Source: CAZJHD01 sp964545855
Lineage (GTDB): Bacteria > Planctomycetota > UBA1135 > JACQFD01
Assembly (NCBI GenBank): GCA_964545855.1
Contig: CAZJHD010000070.1
Coordinates: 1-22,540 of the forward strand
Length of the DNA: 22,540 bases
Direction of reading: 5' to 3'
A program made the position numbers and the translations under genes. Positions 13,258-22,487 of the stretch are shown piece by piece (the first letter of the stretch is position 1; each line of letters starts with the position of its first letter). Under the pieces are notes generated by a model that was given only the letters and a program-made list of their open reading frames with translations, was not told the DNA's origin and made no database searches.

Positions 13258-15810
13258 ATGAGTTCCTCCGTCGCCCTCGTCGCGCTGCTCTTCACGTTCG
13301 CGTCCGTGCGTCCGCAGGACGCGCAGGATCTCCCACGGGAGAAGGCGTACGCGCTCCTCGATCGATTCGATCCGCTCGACACGACCGAGCTTCCCTTCGG
13401 GCGCGTCTCGAGGGGACTCACGGTGATCTCGGGAGACGCTCCGCCGCGAACGATCTTCGAGTCGTGCTTCCTCCTCCGGAAGGACTCGGAGTCGTTCACG
13501 TTCCGCACGCTCGGCGGCATGCGGCGGACCTACTCGGAGGCGCCCTCGGGGCCGGAGAGTGTGGTTCGGATCGCCTTCGAGCCCCTCGACCTCGCCGCCT
13601 ACGCGCGGGAGCTCGCAGAGCGCCTGACGGCCGCGAAGTCTCGGGGCGAGGAGCTCGCGCACTACGTCACGCAGGAGTCGCCCATGTCGCCGCGCGCGGA
13701 GGCGCTGATCCTCGCGCGTGCGTGCGCACGCCGAGGCGTTCCTGCCGAGGAGCGCGCGCTGTGGGACGCGGCGGGCCCGCCGTTCCGCGCGATGGAGGAC
13801 CTCTTCGAATGGCTCCGACACCGGCTCGCGATCGACTTCGCCGATCCGCGGCTCCCGCGCAGCGTCCTCTTGCAGCGGCATCGGCTCTGGCTCGACGAGT
13901 CTCCGTTCTACGGCTGGAGGCGCGAGGGCATCGACGCGCGGACGCGGATCCTCGAGCGGATGGTCGCCGAGGAGTCGAGCGCCGGAAACGCCCCGACGCC
14001 GAGCGCCGACACGCCGAAGGACGAGCGCGCGCGCGCGCTCGTTCGAGCGCTGCAGGAGGAGACTCTCCCCTTGGATCTGTGGCGGGCTGGCGCGTACGAG
14101 CTCGTTCAGTTCGAAGCCGCGCCTCCGGAGGAAGACCGCGCCTGCACGAAGCTGCGCGACCTGGGACTCGAGGCGGTGCCCGCCCTGATCGACGCGCTCT
14201 CGGACGACCGATTCTCGCGCTGCGTCGTCTACAGCTCGCGTCACGGCGGTGGATTCAGCGTGATCCAAGTCGACACCCTCGCAGAGGAGATCCTCAGGGA
14301 AATCTCGGGTGTGTGGTTCTCCGGGAGACGGGAGGGAGGGACTCAGGCGGCCTGGAGAGGCTGGTGGGAGAGCCTTTCGAGAACGGGAGAGGAGCAGACG
14401 CTCGCCGAGATCGCCGGACGAGGAGACGAGGCGTCCGTGGACGCGGCGCGGCGACTCCTCGCCCGCTGGCCCGGCCGTGTCGAGGACGTGCTCGCGGCCG
14501 TGCGGCGGGCGGAGACTCCTTGGCTTCGCAGAGACCTCGTTGCTGTAGTCCTTCCGGTGACGAACGAGCGCGTGACGGAGTTCCTCCTGCAGGAAGTCGA
14601 GACGGGTCCCTTCGTCGAGGCACGCGTCGTCGCGGCGCGCGGGCTCCTCGATCGCGGTCGTCGCGAGGGACTCGCTCGATGCATCGCCGAGTGGGCGACG
14701 GCGGGGGATCCGAAGGAGAGCGCTGCGCCCGACGAAAGGACCCGGTTCCTCCTGGGCTCGGGAGACCTCGAGGTGCTCCGGTCGGTCGCGCGCGACCTCA
14801 TGCAGCGCTCACCGCCCGTACGGGAAGCGGTGGCCAAGGCGCTCCTCTTCGAGAGCCTCGAGACCCTCCTCGCACGGGCCGCGCCCGCGGTGCGAGCCGA
14901 CGTCGAACGCGTGATCGAGGGAATCCTCGTGCAGTTGCTCGACGATCGACAGCGGCTCTCGGGCAGCTACGGGTTTCCGTTCCTCGAAGGCTACGTCCAG
15001 CTCGTCGACCCCCGCGCGAGCGACTTCGCGGGCTGCGCGCTCGCGTCCCATTGGCCCGATCGCTACGCGTTCGATCCCAGGGCGCCGACGCGCGCTCGCG
15101 ACCGCGGCCTCCTCGAGATGAAGAACGCGTGGCGCGTCGCGGAGGGATCACCGCCGATCGCGCCGCCCGAGTTGCCGGAGCTGCCGTCGCTCGACGCCGC
15201 ACAGGCACGCCTTCTCGATCGCCTCGTCTCGGGGGAGAGCGGCGATCCCGTGGCCGACCTCGGGCGCCTCGAAACCGCCGGGCTGGCCGCGCTGCCGGGG
15301 ATCGAGGACCGCCTCCGTGCTCTCGCTCCCGACCATCCGGCGCGCGAGTCGCTGCGCGCGCTCGCCGACCGGCTCGCCAATCTTCTCGGAAGGGTCGAGT
15401 GCTCGGGGATCGCGAGCGAGCGACTCGGATCGCTCCGGGCGCTGCTCGATGCGATGCGAGGAAAGCCGCTCGACGTCGACGGGATCGGCCGTGTCCTCCT
15501 CGCGGCGATCCAGGCGCTTCCCGGAACCTGCGGAGACCTCTCGCTGCGCATCGATCGACTCGGCGACGGGAGAGGAGTCTCCCTTCAGGTCGAACTCGCG
15601 CCGAGCCCCTGCGACGACGGCAAGATCGTCGATCGGTACGTCGCGATCACCGTGAATGGGCGCACGCTCGAGATCGGCGGAGGCCCGGGGCTCCGGCCGA
15701 GAGGCAACGATCGCATCGACGTCGACGACCAGCGGCGCAATCTCGAGGCGGCCCTCGCCACCCACCACGACGAGACGTTCGAGATCCTCGTCGAGCTGCG
15801 ACTGCGCTAG
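13258..15810 (+). CDS. Large exported protein of unknown function with HEAT-like helical regions
   Basis: From ATG 13258 the protein has 850 residues. It begins with an uncharged but hydrophobic signal-like segment (SSSVALVALLFTFASV) ending near RPQDAQD; an in-frame ATG at 13183 would add 25 residues including a basic stretch and cannot be excluded. No Shine-Dalgarno decides between them. Most of the chain is helical and Arg/Glu-rich, with HEAT-like pairs around LRDLGLEAVPALIDALSDD and, later, VVAARGLLDRGRREGLARCI. The last ~100 residues appear beta-rich (DLSLRIDRLGDGRGVSLQVE, then YVAITVNGRTLEIGGGPGLR). No catalytic motif was recognised. Its stop converges with the next gene at 12 bp. The signal and HEAT-like character resemble the protein at 9418, but the two are not evident duplicates. 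Confidence 0.72.
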   Translation: MSSSVALVALLFTFASVRPQDAQDLPREKAYALLDRFDPLDTTELPFGRVSRGLTVISGDAPPRTIFESCFLLRKDSESFTFRTLGGMRRTYSEAPSGPESVVRIAFEPLDLAAYARELAERLTAAKSRGEELAHYVTQESPMSPRAEALILARACARRGVPAEERALWDAAGPPFRAMEDLFEWLRHRLAIDFADPRLPRSVLLQRHRLWLDESPFYGWRREGIDARTRILERMVAEESSAGNAPTPSADTPKDERARALVRALQEETLPLDLWRAGAYELVQFEAAPPEEDRACTKLRDLGLEAVPALIDALSDDRFSRCVVYSSRHGGGFSVIQVDTLAEEILREISGVWFSGRREGGTQAAWRGWWESLSRTGEEQTLAEIAGRGDEASVDAARRLLARWPGRVEDVLAAVRRAETPWLRRDLVAVVLPVTNERVTEFLLQEVETGPFVEARVVAARGLLDRGRREGLARCIAEWATAGDPKESAAPDERTRFLLGSGDLEVLRSVARDLMQRSPPVREAVAKALLFESLETLLARAAPAVRADVERVIEGILVQLLDDRQRLSGSYGFPFLEGYVQLVDPRASDFAGCALASHWPDRYAFDPRAPTRARDRGLLEMKNAWRVAEGSPPIAPPELPELPSLDAAQARLLDRLVSGESGDPVADLGRLETAGLAALPGIEDRLRALAPDHPARESLRALADRLANLLGRVECSGIASERLGSLRALLDAMRGKPLDVDGIGRVLLAAIQALPGTCGDLSLRIDRLGDGRGVSLQVELAPSPCDDGKIVDRYVAITVNGRTLEIGGGPGLRPRGNDRIDVDDQRRNLEAALATHHDETFEILVELRLR

Positions 15811-15822
15811 CGGCGCGCTCCC

Positions 15823-18171
15823 TCAGCGCTTCCCCGACCGGAGCGTGCCCCCGGAATTCGCGTGCGGGCGGAGCAGGCGCGGCTCGATCGTGAGCGCGAC
15901 CGTCGACCCGCCGCGCTCGACGCGGACCTCGACGGCGGGTCTCAGGACCGCCGCCGCGCGGAGCGCCTCGAGCTCGTCGGCGCTGCCGAACTCCTTGCCG
16001 TCGATGGCGACGATGCGGTCGCCGCTGCGGAAGCCCGCGCCCGCGAGGAGCCCGCTCGGATCGGTGATCTCCACGTCGAGTACCTGGACCGGATCGGGGA
16101 CGAAGTCGACGACGGGGCTCCCGGGGACGCGCACGCGCATGCGGCCCGTGGCGGACGTGCCCCAGCAACGGATCGTGTAGAGGCCGGCCGGCAGGAGCTC
16201 GAACGACGCCGAGCCGTCGGCGCCGACTTCCTCGTAGTCGCTGATGCCCTCGGCGCCGTCGTCGCTGGACTCGAGCGCGAGCCCGACCGTGACGGCGAGA
16301 CGAGGCGCGCGAACGACGAGGCGATGCAGCACCGGCAGAGGCAGCGTGATCTCGTTCTTCCCGGGCCGAACGACGATGCGCGTCCGGGACAGCTCGCGGC
16401 GGATGCCGGTCGCCTCGGTCGAGAGCATCACCAGCGCCTCGCCTGGGGAAAGAGGCTCGAACCGATACTCGCCGCTCTCCTCGATCGACTGCAGCGCGAG
16501 CATCCACTGCGGGGGACCCTGGGGCTGAGGTCGCAGCAGATGAACCCTCGCGTGCTTCACGGACGCGCTGCCCGCACCACCTTGGATCCGAACCATCAGC
16601 GTCGCCGGTGCTGCGAAGGCGAGCGAGACGATCCCTTGCGCAGGCGAGAGCTGGGTGGACGCCGTGCCGAGCCGCCGGCTCCTCGCCGTGAGCACGTGCG
16701 TTTCCGTCGAGGAAGCCTCGTGGCTCATGGCGCGGCGGCCGAGGCTCGGGACGACGAAGAACTCGCCGGGCTCCCTCGACGCAATGCGCGTCTCGATCGG
16801 GTACACCTGCTCCCCGAGTCGGCGCTCCAAAGAGAACGTGACGTCGTGGACGGACCCGCCGTCGGGTCCCACGACGCGCACGATCCAGGCGTCCTCGGGC
16901 GCGATCTCGGGCACGTGGAAGTCCTGCTCGACGAGGCCCTCGCGCACGTCGACCGCGAACCAGCTCGTGATCTCCGGATCCCCAACGGCCGCGAAGCCGA
17001 CGACCCAGGGGCCGGGAGCGAGGTCGTCGAACGAGTAGGGCTCGCCGTTGCCCACACGAGCGCTCCTTTCGGGATGCCTCAGGACGCTCGGACCCGCCGG
17101 TTCCCCGGCGAGAGCCTTCGCACAGAGGACGAAGCACTCGCTCGTCGGCTCGCCATCGGGGAAGAAGACACGACCGCGGATGCCGATCGGCGCGCGAAGT
17201 CGGAGCTCCACGACATCGACGGGCCCGGTCGCGAGCAGGTCGAGGTCTCGCGGTTCCGAGGAGAGCGAGTACTCCGACCATGCATCGGGGTCGAGCTCAC
17301 GGCTCCGCGTGCTCGCGGTGACGGTCCACGCGCCCGGTCGGAGCCGTAGGTCGGGGGACTCGGCGGTCCATCGAAGCACGTCGACGAAGGACTCGACGGG
17401 ATCTCGTGTCCTGAAGATCACGGTCGCGGACGGAGCCGTCCGACCGTCGGGGCCGAGGACGCGCACCGGGACCGCGACCGAGCGATGCGCGATCAGCACG
17501 ACGCGGGAGCCTGGCCCGTACGTCCGATCCGGCTCCGCGACCGGTTCGACGATCAGGCCCTCCTTGAACCCGCGGATCGAATACCTCCCGGCCGGCATCG
17601 CCGGGAGCTCGAAGCGGCCGTCGGCGTCGCTCGTCGCGTCGCGAAAGGACGCGAGTGCGGCGCGGTACGAGTGCGCCGCATTCCGGAGAACCGTGTCCAC
17701 CGATGGAACGGCGGGCGGCGGCGCCCCCTGGTGCGTCGCGTCGTCTCTCCAGGGCTCGAGGATCCGCCTCGCGACGTCCTCCATCCTCACGGGCCAGCAG
17801 CGCACGGCGACTCCCTGCACGGGCCGTCCCGCCTCGTCGACGACGCGGCCACGAATGCAGCCGGCGGGCACCGCGCCCGCGTCGGCCGCGACGGGGATGC
17901 GCGCCGCGACCGCGACGGCGGGATCGTCCGTGCGCGGCGCGGACGGCGCCGGCGCGCCGTCGTCCTCCGCGTTCGCCCGCGGGGTCGTCTCGACGGCGGC
18001 GGGCACCGTGACGTTCTCCTGCAGCGCGCTCGGGATCCGCTCGCCTCCCGTCGCGCCGCGCTCCGCGCCGCGACCCTGAAACGCCGTGACGCCGAGGGAG
18101 AGGCCGATGGCGAGACCGAGGGCGACGCCCCCGAGTCCCGCCACGAGCCACGCGCGATCGCGCACTGCCAT
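15823..18171 (-). CDS. Membrane-anchored protein with carboxypeptidase-regulatory-like segments and a C-terminal PDZ domain
   Basis: The 782-residue product starts at ATG 18171, with GGAGGA 4 nt upstream. A single N-terminal membrane helix (about 8-30) is followed by an Ala/Pro-rich linker. Carboxypeptidase-regulatory-like beta-sandwich signatures appear at 105-200 (CIRGRVVDEAGRPVQGVAV, then SDADGRFELPAMPAGRYSIR) and at 329-345 (GIRGRVFFPDGEP). The middle has several further beta-rich segments. The C-terminus (~698-765) is a PDZ domain: SGLLAGAGFRSGDRIVAIDG, then ELEALRAAA and VEVRVERGG. No protease catalytic residues are seen, so it is probably a scaffold or carbohydrate/peptide-binding surface protein. 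It diverges from ada across 130 bp. Confidence 0.82.
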   Translation of the reverse strand: MAVRDRAWLVAGLGGVALGLAIGLSLGVTAFQGRGAERGATGGERIPSALQENVTVPAAVETTPRANAEDDGAPAPSAPRTDDPAVAVAARIPVAADAGAVPAGCIRGRVVDEAGRPVQGVAVRCWPVRMEDVARRILEPWRDDATHQGAPPPAVPSVDTVLRNAAHSYRAALASFRDATSDADGRFELPAMPAGRYSIRGFKEGLIVEPVAEPDRTYGPGSRVVLIAHRSVAVPVRVLGPDGRTAPSATVIFRTRDPVESFVDVLRWTAESPDLRLRPGAWTVTASTRSRELDPDAWSEYSLSSEPRDLDLLATGPVDVVELRLRAPIGIRGRVFFPDGEPTSECFVLCAKALAGEPAGPSVLRHPERSARVGNGEPYSFDDLAPGPWVVGFAAVGDPEITSWFAVDVREGLVEQDFHVPEIAPEDAWIVRVVGPDGGSVHDVTFSLERRLGEQVYPIETRIASREPGEFFVVPSLGRRAMSHEASSTETHVLTARSRRLGTASTQLSPAQGIVSLAFAAPATLMVRIQGGAGSASVKHARVHLLRPQPQGPPQWMLALQSIEESGEYRFEPLSPGEALVMLSTEATGIRRELSRTRIVVRPGKNEITLPLPVLHRLVVRAPRLAVTVGLALESSDDGAEGISDYEEVGADGSASFELLPAGLYTIRCWGTSATGRMRVRVPGSPVVDFVPDPVQVLDVEITDPSGLLAGAGFRSGDRIVAIDGKEFGSADELEALRAAAVLRPAVEVRVERGGSTVALTIEPRLLRPHANSGGTLRSGKR

Positions 18172-18185
18172 CGAATCCTCCGGCC

Positions 18186-18206
18186 GGCGGCGCAGGCCGC
18201 GCCGCC
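18186..18206 (-). promoter_or_regulatory. Palindrome in the leader of the PDZ-protein gene
   Basis: GGCGGCGC (18186-18193) and GCGCCGCC (18199-18206) form a perfect 8-bp inverted repeat with a 5-bp centre. It lies 15-35 bp upstream of the PDZ gene start and between two divergent genes. It could be an operator or a leader hairpin; GC-rich palindromes also arise by chance in such DNA. Confidence 0.3.
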
Positions 18207-18301
18207 TCCTGAGAATGCCCGCCGGTCGCCCTTCGCGGCAATCGGGATTCGGCCGCAAGAAGCGGATCGCGCGCTCTCCGCCCGTCGGCGAGAGTGCGCC
18301 C

Positions 18302-19360
18302 ATGGATCCGATCCGATCGCAGGCGCGCGCCTGGACCGCCGTCGAGCGGCGCGACGCCGGCGCCGATGGGCGCTTCGTGTACGGCGTGGCGACGACGGGA
18401 GTCTTCTGCAGGCCGAGCTGCGCCGCGCGGCGTCCGCTGCGGCGGAACGTCCGCTTCTTCGCGACGCCCGCCGACGCACGGCGCGCGGGCTACCGCGCCT
18501 GCCGGCGCTGCCGGCCGGAGGCGGGGGCGCGCCCCGGGCTCGACGCGGCGTCGGCGCGCGTGCTGGAGCGCCTGGCGGGGGATTCGGGGCTGGCGACCCT
18601 CGCCGCGCTCTCGGCCGAGACGGGGACGAGCCCCTTCCATCTGCAGCGCCGCTTCCGCGCGGCGACGGGTCTCTCGCCGCGCGAGTGCGCCGAGGCGCTC
18701 CGCGCGGTGCGTCTCCGGCGGACGCTGCGCGCGGGCGCCGGCGTCGCGCACGCCGGCTACGCGGCCGGCTTCGGATCGAGCCGCGGCGTCGCGCGCGCGG
18801 CGCGCGAGGGCCTCGGCATGACGGCGGGCCGCTACGCACGGGGCGGCGCCGGTCTCCGCATCGGCTGGACGGTCGAGCGGAGCGCGCTCGGGCGCGTCCT
18901 CGTGGCGACGACGGACGCGGGCGTCTGCGCGGTCTTCCTCGGCGACGACCCGAAGGCCCTCGCCGCGGAGCTGCGCCGCGAGTTCCCCCGCGCCGAGCTC
19001 GCGCGCGGCGCGGCGCGCACGCTCTGGGTGCGCGCGGTGCTGCGCCACCTCGCCGACGCGCGCGTCCCGCTCGGCGTGCCGCTCGACGGCTCGGGAACGC
19101 CGTTCCAGCTCCGCGTCTGGCGCGCGCTGCGGACGATCCCTCCCGGAGCGACGCGCACCTACGGCGACGTGGCGGCCTCGGTCGGATCGCTCGGCGCCGC
19201 GCGCGCCGTCGGCAGCGCCTGCGCGCGCAACGTGCTCGCCGTGCTCGTGCCCTGCCACCGTGTCGTCCGCGCCGGCGGCGCGACGGGTCCCTACCGCTGG
19301 GGCGCCGATCGGAAGGTGCGGCTCCTCGCGCGGGAGCGGTCGGCGCGGCGCACGCCGTAG
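18302..19360 (+). CDS. ada: Bifunctional alkylation-response regulator / O6-methylguanine-DNA methyltransferase
   Basis: Ada removes methyl groups from phosphotriesters and O6-methylguanine and, once methylated, activates transcription of repair genes. All parts are present in 352 residues. The N-terminal zinc domain has Cys36, Cys40, Cys67 and Cys70 (GVFCRPSCAAR and ACRRC), Cys36 being the expected phosphotriester methyl acceptor. An AraC-type helix-turn-helix region covers ~83-180 (PFHLQRRFRAATGLSPRE, GYAAGFGSSRGVARA). The methyltransferase domain covers ~186-345, with FQLRVWRALRTIPPGATRTY, the active-site PCHRVVR around Cys318, and GPYRWGADRK. ATG 18302 directly precedes the conserved N-terminus. 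The gene is solitary, divergent from the PDZ-protein gene, and converges on the M16 pair with 11 bp between the stops. Confidence 0.95.
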   Translation: MDPIRSQARAWTAVERRDAGADGRFVYGVATTGVFCRPSCAARRPLRRNVRFFATPADARRAGYRACRRCRPEAGARPGLDAASARVLERLAGDSGLATLAALSAETGTSPFHLQRRFRAATGLSPRECAEALRAVRLRRTLRAGAGVAHAGYAAGFGSSRGVARAAREGLGMTAGRYARGGAGLRIGWTVERSALGRVLVATTDAGVCAVFLGDDPKALAAELRREFPRAELARGAARTLWVRAVLRHLADARVPLGVPLDGSGTPFQLRVWRALRTIPPGATRTYGDVAASVGSLGAARAVGSACARNVLAVLVPCHRVVRAGGATGPYRWGADRKVRLLARERSARRTP

Positions 19361-19371
19361 CGCGCGGACAG

Positions 19372-20745
19372 CTACTTCAAATCGAGCACCGTCACCGGAC
19401 CGAAGTCCGCGAGCGGCCGGTCGAAGTCCGCCGACTTTCCGACGGCGACGATCCGGAGATGCTTCGGGTCGAGGTGGCGCTCGATCGCGGCCGCCACGTC
19501 CTTCGGGCCCACGGCGCGGATGCGCTCGTTCAGCCGCTCCAGGTAGTCCGGCGGATAGCCGTGGTAGTCGAGCGTCATGCGCCGGCCGAGGATCTCGGCG
19601 CGCGAGTCCCAGTCGAAGATCTCGGCGTTCTGGATCTGGTCGCGCGCGAGGTCGACCTCGGCGGCCGTCGGCGGGCTCGCGCGCAGCCTCTCGATCTCGC
19701 GCAGGAGCGTGTCGAGAGCGAGCCCGGTGGTGGAGCTCTTCGTCTGGCAGGCGGCGCGGAAGATGCCGCGCCGCTCGTACTCGGCGGAGAAGCCGCCTCC
19801 GACGGAGTAGGCGAGGCCCATCTCCGTGCGCACCTTGCGCATGAGCCGCGTGCTGAAGCCGCCGGCGCCGAAGACGAAGGAGCCGACGCGCAGCGCCGCC
19901 CAATCGGGGTCGTCGCGGCGCACGCCCGGCGCACCGACGATGAGGTTCGTCTGGTTGACGTCGCTCTTCTCCTGGAAGACGACGCTCCGCCCCGAGACGG
20001 GGAGAGGGTCCATGGCGACCGCCGGCAGCCCGCCGAGGGCGGGACGCCAGTCGCCGAAGTGGCGCTCGACGAGGGTGCGTGCCGCCGCGGGATCGAAGTC
20101 GCCCACGAGGCCGATGGCGACGCGGTCGGCTCCGAAGGAGTGCTCGTGGAACGCGCGCAGATCCTCGCGCGTGATGGCGCCGACGGTCTCGAGCTCCGGT
20201 TCCCGCGCGAAGGGCGACGTCTCGCCGAAGAGCGCGATCTGGAAGGCCCGCTGCGCGACTTGGCCGATCTGGTCGTTGCGCCGCGCGATCCCCGTCCGCA
20301 GAGCGGAGCGCGCGAGCTCGATGCGGTCCTCGGGGAGCGCCGGCGTGCGCAGCACCTCCGCCAGCAGCTCGAGGACGCGCGGCAGCTTCTCGCGGAGGCA
20401 GGTGGCGAAGGCGGCGCCGGAGGTGCCGCCGATGCTCACCTGCAGCATCGCCGCCAGCGCGCCGAGCTCGTCGTCGAGCGCGTCGCCCGGCGTCGCCGCG
20501 CTGCCGCCGGAGCGGATCGATTGCGCCAGCACGCTCGCGAGGCCGACGCGGTCGGCGCTCTCCCAGACGGAACCCGTGCGGATCGACACGCGCACGGAGA
20601 CCAGTGGGATCTCGTGGTCCTCCATGCAGTAGACGCGCAGCCCGTTGCCGAGCGTCTCGAGGGCCGGAGCGCTCGGGCGGAAGGCCGGAAGCTCGGGGAA
20701 CCGGAGGTCGTGGTAGGAGGCGGGATCCGTCATCCGCTCACGCAT
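19372..20745 (-). CDS. M16 peptidase-family subunit lacking the zinc site
   Basis: The 457-residue protein has the two-lobed M16 architecture but no HxxEH: the equivalent stretch reads GLASVLAQSIRSGG (68-81), with Ser71, Ala74 and Gln75 where the metal and catalytic residues would be. The C-terminal half has STRLMRKVRTEMGLAYSVGG (298-317), carrying the Arg/Tyr-type substrate-contact motif of M16 proteins. Catalytic and inactive M16 chains often form a heterodimeric peptidasome, with one half supplying zinc chemistry and the other binding substrate. That fits here, since the catalytic partner is the immediately upstream gene. The ATG at 20745 has GGGAG 6 nt upstream and overlaps the partner's stop by 8 bp, implying coupled translation. 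No signal peptide is seen. Confidence 0.9.
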   Translation of the reverse strand: MRERMTDPASYHDLRFPELPAFRPSAPALETLGNGLRVYCMEDHEIPLVSVRVSIRTGSVWESADRVGLASVLAQSIRSGGSAATPGDALDDELGALAAMLQVSIGGTSGAAFATCLREKLPRVLELLAEVLRTPALPEDRIELARSALRTGIARRNDQIGQVAQRAFQIALFGETSPFAREPELETVGAITREDLRAFHEHSFGADRVAIGLVGDFDPAAARTLVERHFGDWRPALGGLPAVAMDPLPVSGRSVVFQEKSDVNQTNLIVGAPGVRRDDPDWAALRVGSFVFGAGGFSTRLMRKVRTEMGLAYSVGGGFSAEYERRGIFRAACQTKSSTTGLALDTLLREIERLRASPPTAAEVDLARDQIQNAEIFDWDSRAEILGRRMTLDYHGYPPDYLERLNERIRAVGPKDVAAAIERHLDPKHLRIVAVGKSADFDRPLADFGPVTVLDLK

Positions 20746-22261
20746 CCGCTGCTCCCGCGGCGGCCGCGGCCGCCGGATTCGCCGGGACGATCGTCGCCAC
20801 CGTGCGGTTCGAGACCGCGAGCGCGTCGCGCGCGAGATCCTGCACCCGGCGCGCCGTCACCGCTTCGAAGCGCGAGAGCTGCCGGAAGGTCTCCGCCCAG
20901 CCGCCGAGGATCGCCTCGTGCCGCGCGAGCTCGCGCGCGAGGCCGTCGTTCGATTCGATGCCGAGGAGGAACTCGGTCTTCGCGCGCAGCCGCACGCCCT
21001 CCATCTCCGCCTCGCCGCAGCCGTCGCGCGCGAGGCGCTCGATCTCGGCGCCGATGGCGGCCTCGACCTCGGCGAGGGTGTGGCCGTGGGAGGGCATGGC
21101 CCAGATGCCGAAGCCCGTCGAGTACTTCTCGCCGGGGAACGTGGGGAACGCCTGCGCCACGACGGCGAGGCCCGACTTCACGACGGCGCGGTGGAGCCGC
21201 GAGTAGGTGCCGCCGCCGAGGAGGTCGGCGAGGGCCGTGTAGGCGGCGTCGTCGGGGTGCCGCACGGACGGCCGCCGGAAGATCGCGAGCCAGATCGGCT
21301 GCGCGGCGAGGGGCACCTCGACGCGGCGCTCGCCCGGCGCCCGCGGCCCCGGATCCGGCGGCGGTGGAGCCGGCCGGTTCGCCGGGATGCGCTCGAAGTA
21401 GCGCGCGATCACGTCGTGCGTTGCCTGCGCGTCCACCTTGCCGACGACCGCGAGCACCATCTTCGACGGGCCGTAGGTCTGCCGGTGGAACTCCTCGGCC
21501 TCCGTGCGGCTGAAGCGGTCGAGGTCGGCCTGGAATCCGATCACCGGACGGCCGTAGGGGTGGCCGTCGAAGGCCGCGAGGAGCGACTCCTCCACGAGCT
21601 TCCCCTGGGGATTCGAGTCGGTCCGCAGGCGCCGCTCCTCGTGGACCACGTCGCGCTCCTTGTAGAACTCGCGGAGCACCGGATCGGTGAAGCGCTCGCT
21701 CTCGAGCCACGCCCAGAGCTCCAGCTTGTTCGCGGGGAGCGAATAGAAGTACTGCGTCGCGTCGGTGCCCGTGGTGGCGTTCAGGCCCACGCCTCCGGCG
21801 CGCTCGATCGCCGAGGAGAACTCCTCGCTCGCGACGAGTGCGAGCGCCTCGCGGGCGGCGTCCTCGAAGGCGTCGCGCTTCGCGCGCAAGGAGGCGTCGC
21901 GTGCGGCGCGCTGGGATTCGCCGTCGGCAGCGCTCTCCTGCGCCGCGCGCCACGCGAGGTACGCCTCCTCCTCCTTCGCGAGCGCCGCCGCCTCGGCCTT
22001 CCAGTCGCGCGTGCCGATCCGCCGGCTGCCCTTGAAGGCCATGTGCTCGAACATGTGCGCGATTCCCGTGATCCCCGGCCGCTCGTCGACGGAGCCGACG
22101 TCGACGTACGTGTGGAACGACGCGACGGGCGCCTCGCCGCGCGGGAGCACGATCACGCGGAGACCGTTCGCGAGCGTGCGGGCGACGACGCGCGAGGAGA
22201 GCGCCGGGAAGTCGTCGCGCGCGACGCGAGGCGGAGGGGGCGTTGTGGAGGGCGGAGCCAA
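20738..22261 (-). CDS. M16 family zinc metallopeptidase, catalytic subunit
   Basis: The 507-residue protein contains the inverted zinc motif HMFEH (His69, Glu72, His73) in the context GITGIAHMFEHMAFKGS, and the third ligand Glu in DVVHEERRL (Glu208 or Glu209). The spacing between them is about 60 residues longer than in typical M16B enzymes because of a charged Ala/Glu/Arg-rich helical insertion (~84-150). The C-terminal lobe has LADLLGGGTYSRLHRAVVKS. M16 enzymes degrade peptides enclosed between two half-shells; here the other half is the next gene. The reading begins with TTG at 22261. No ATG or GTG precedes the conserved RTLANGLRVIV, so a rare TTG start is the simplest reading. No secretion signal is visible, suggesting a cytoplasmic enzyme. 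Confidence 0.9.
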   Translation of the reverse strand: MAPPSTTPPPPRVARDDFPALSSRVVARTLANGLRVIVLPRGEAPVASFHTYVDVGSVDERPGITGIAHMFEHMAFKGSRRIGTRDWKAEAAALAKEEEAYLAWRAAQESAADGESQRAARDASLRAKRDAFEDAAREALALVASEEFSSAIERAGGVGLNATTGTDATQYFYSLPANKLELWAWLESERFTDPVLREFYKERDVVHEERRLRTDSNPQGKLVEESLLAAFDGHPYGRPVIGFQADLDRFSRTEAEEFHRQTYGPSKMVLAVVGKVDAQATHDVIARYFERIPANRPAPPPPDPGPRAPGERRVEVPLAAQPIWLAIFRRPSVRHPDDAAYTALADLLGGGTYSRLHRAVVKSGLAVVAQAFPTFPGEKYSTGFGIWAMPSHGHTLAEVEAAIGAEIERLARDGCGEAEMEGVRLRAKTEFLLGIESNDGLARELARHEAILGGWAETFRQLSRFEAVTARRVQDLARDALAVSNRTVATIVPANPAAAAAAGAADA

Positions 22262-22410
22262 GGTCGACCGGGGGCGTGTTCCTGCGACAGTCCTCTTCGA
22301 GTTCTCCTCGTGAGTCCGCCGGCGGGGCGTGCCGGATGGTACCCGCAGGACGCGAAGGGGAGAGAGGCTGCGGAGCGGTGAGGGGGAGGAGCGAGGTCCC
22401 GGGAATGGGG

Positions 22411-22487
22411 TCAGACCCTTTTCTCTCGCTCTCCTCTCGCGGCGCGCACGCGCGCCGCGAGAGGAGAGTGAGAGAAAAGGGGACTGA
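22411..22487. repeat. Long near-perfect palindrome, REP/MITE-like element
   Basis: The core arms are 22416-22447 and 22450-22481, 32 bp each, with a single G/T mismatch (22428 against 22469) and only AC at the centre. The pairing continues outward to 22411/22487 with one bulge and one mismatch. The left flank reads GGGGTCAGACCCTTTTCTC; similar GGGGTCAGACCC strings are, as I recall, met in dispersed palindromic repeats of other bacteria. No transposase is in the window. The rest of 22262-22540 shows no gene; it must contain the promoter of the M16 pair. Confidence 0.6.
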
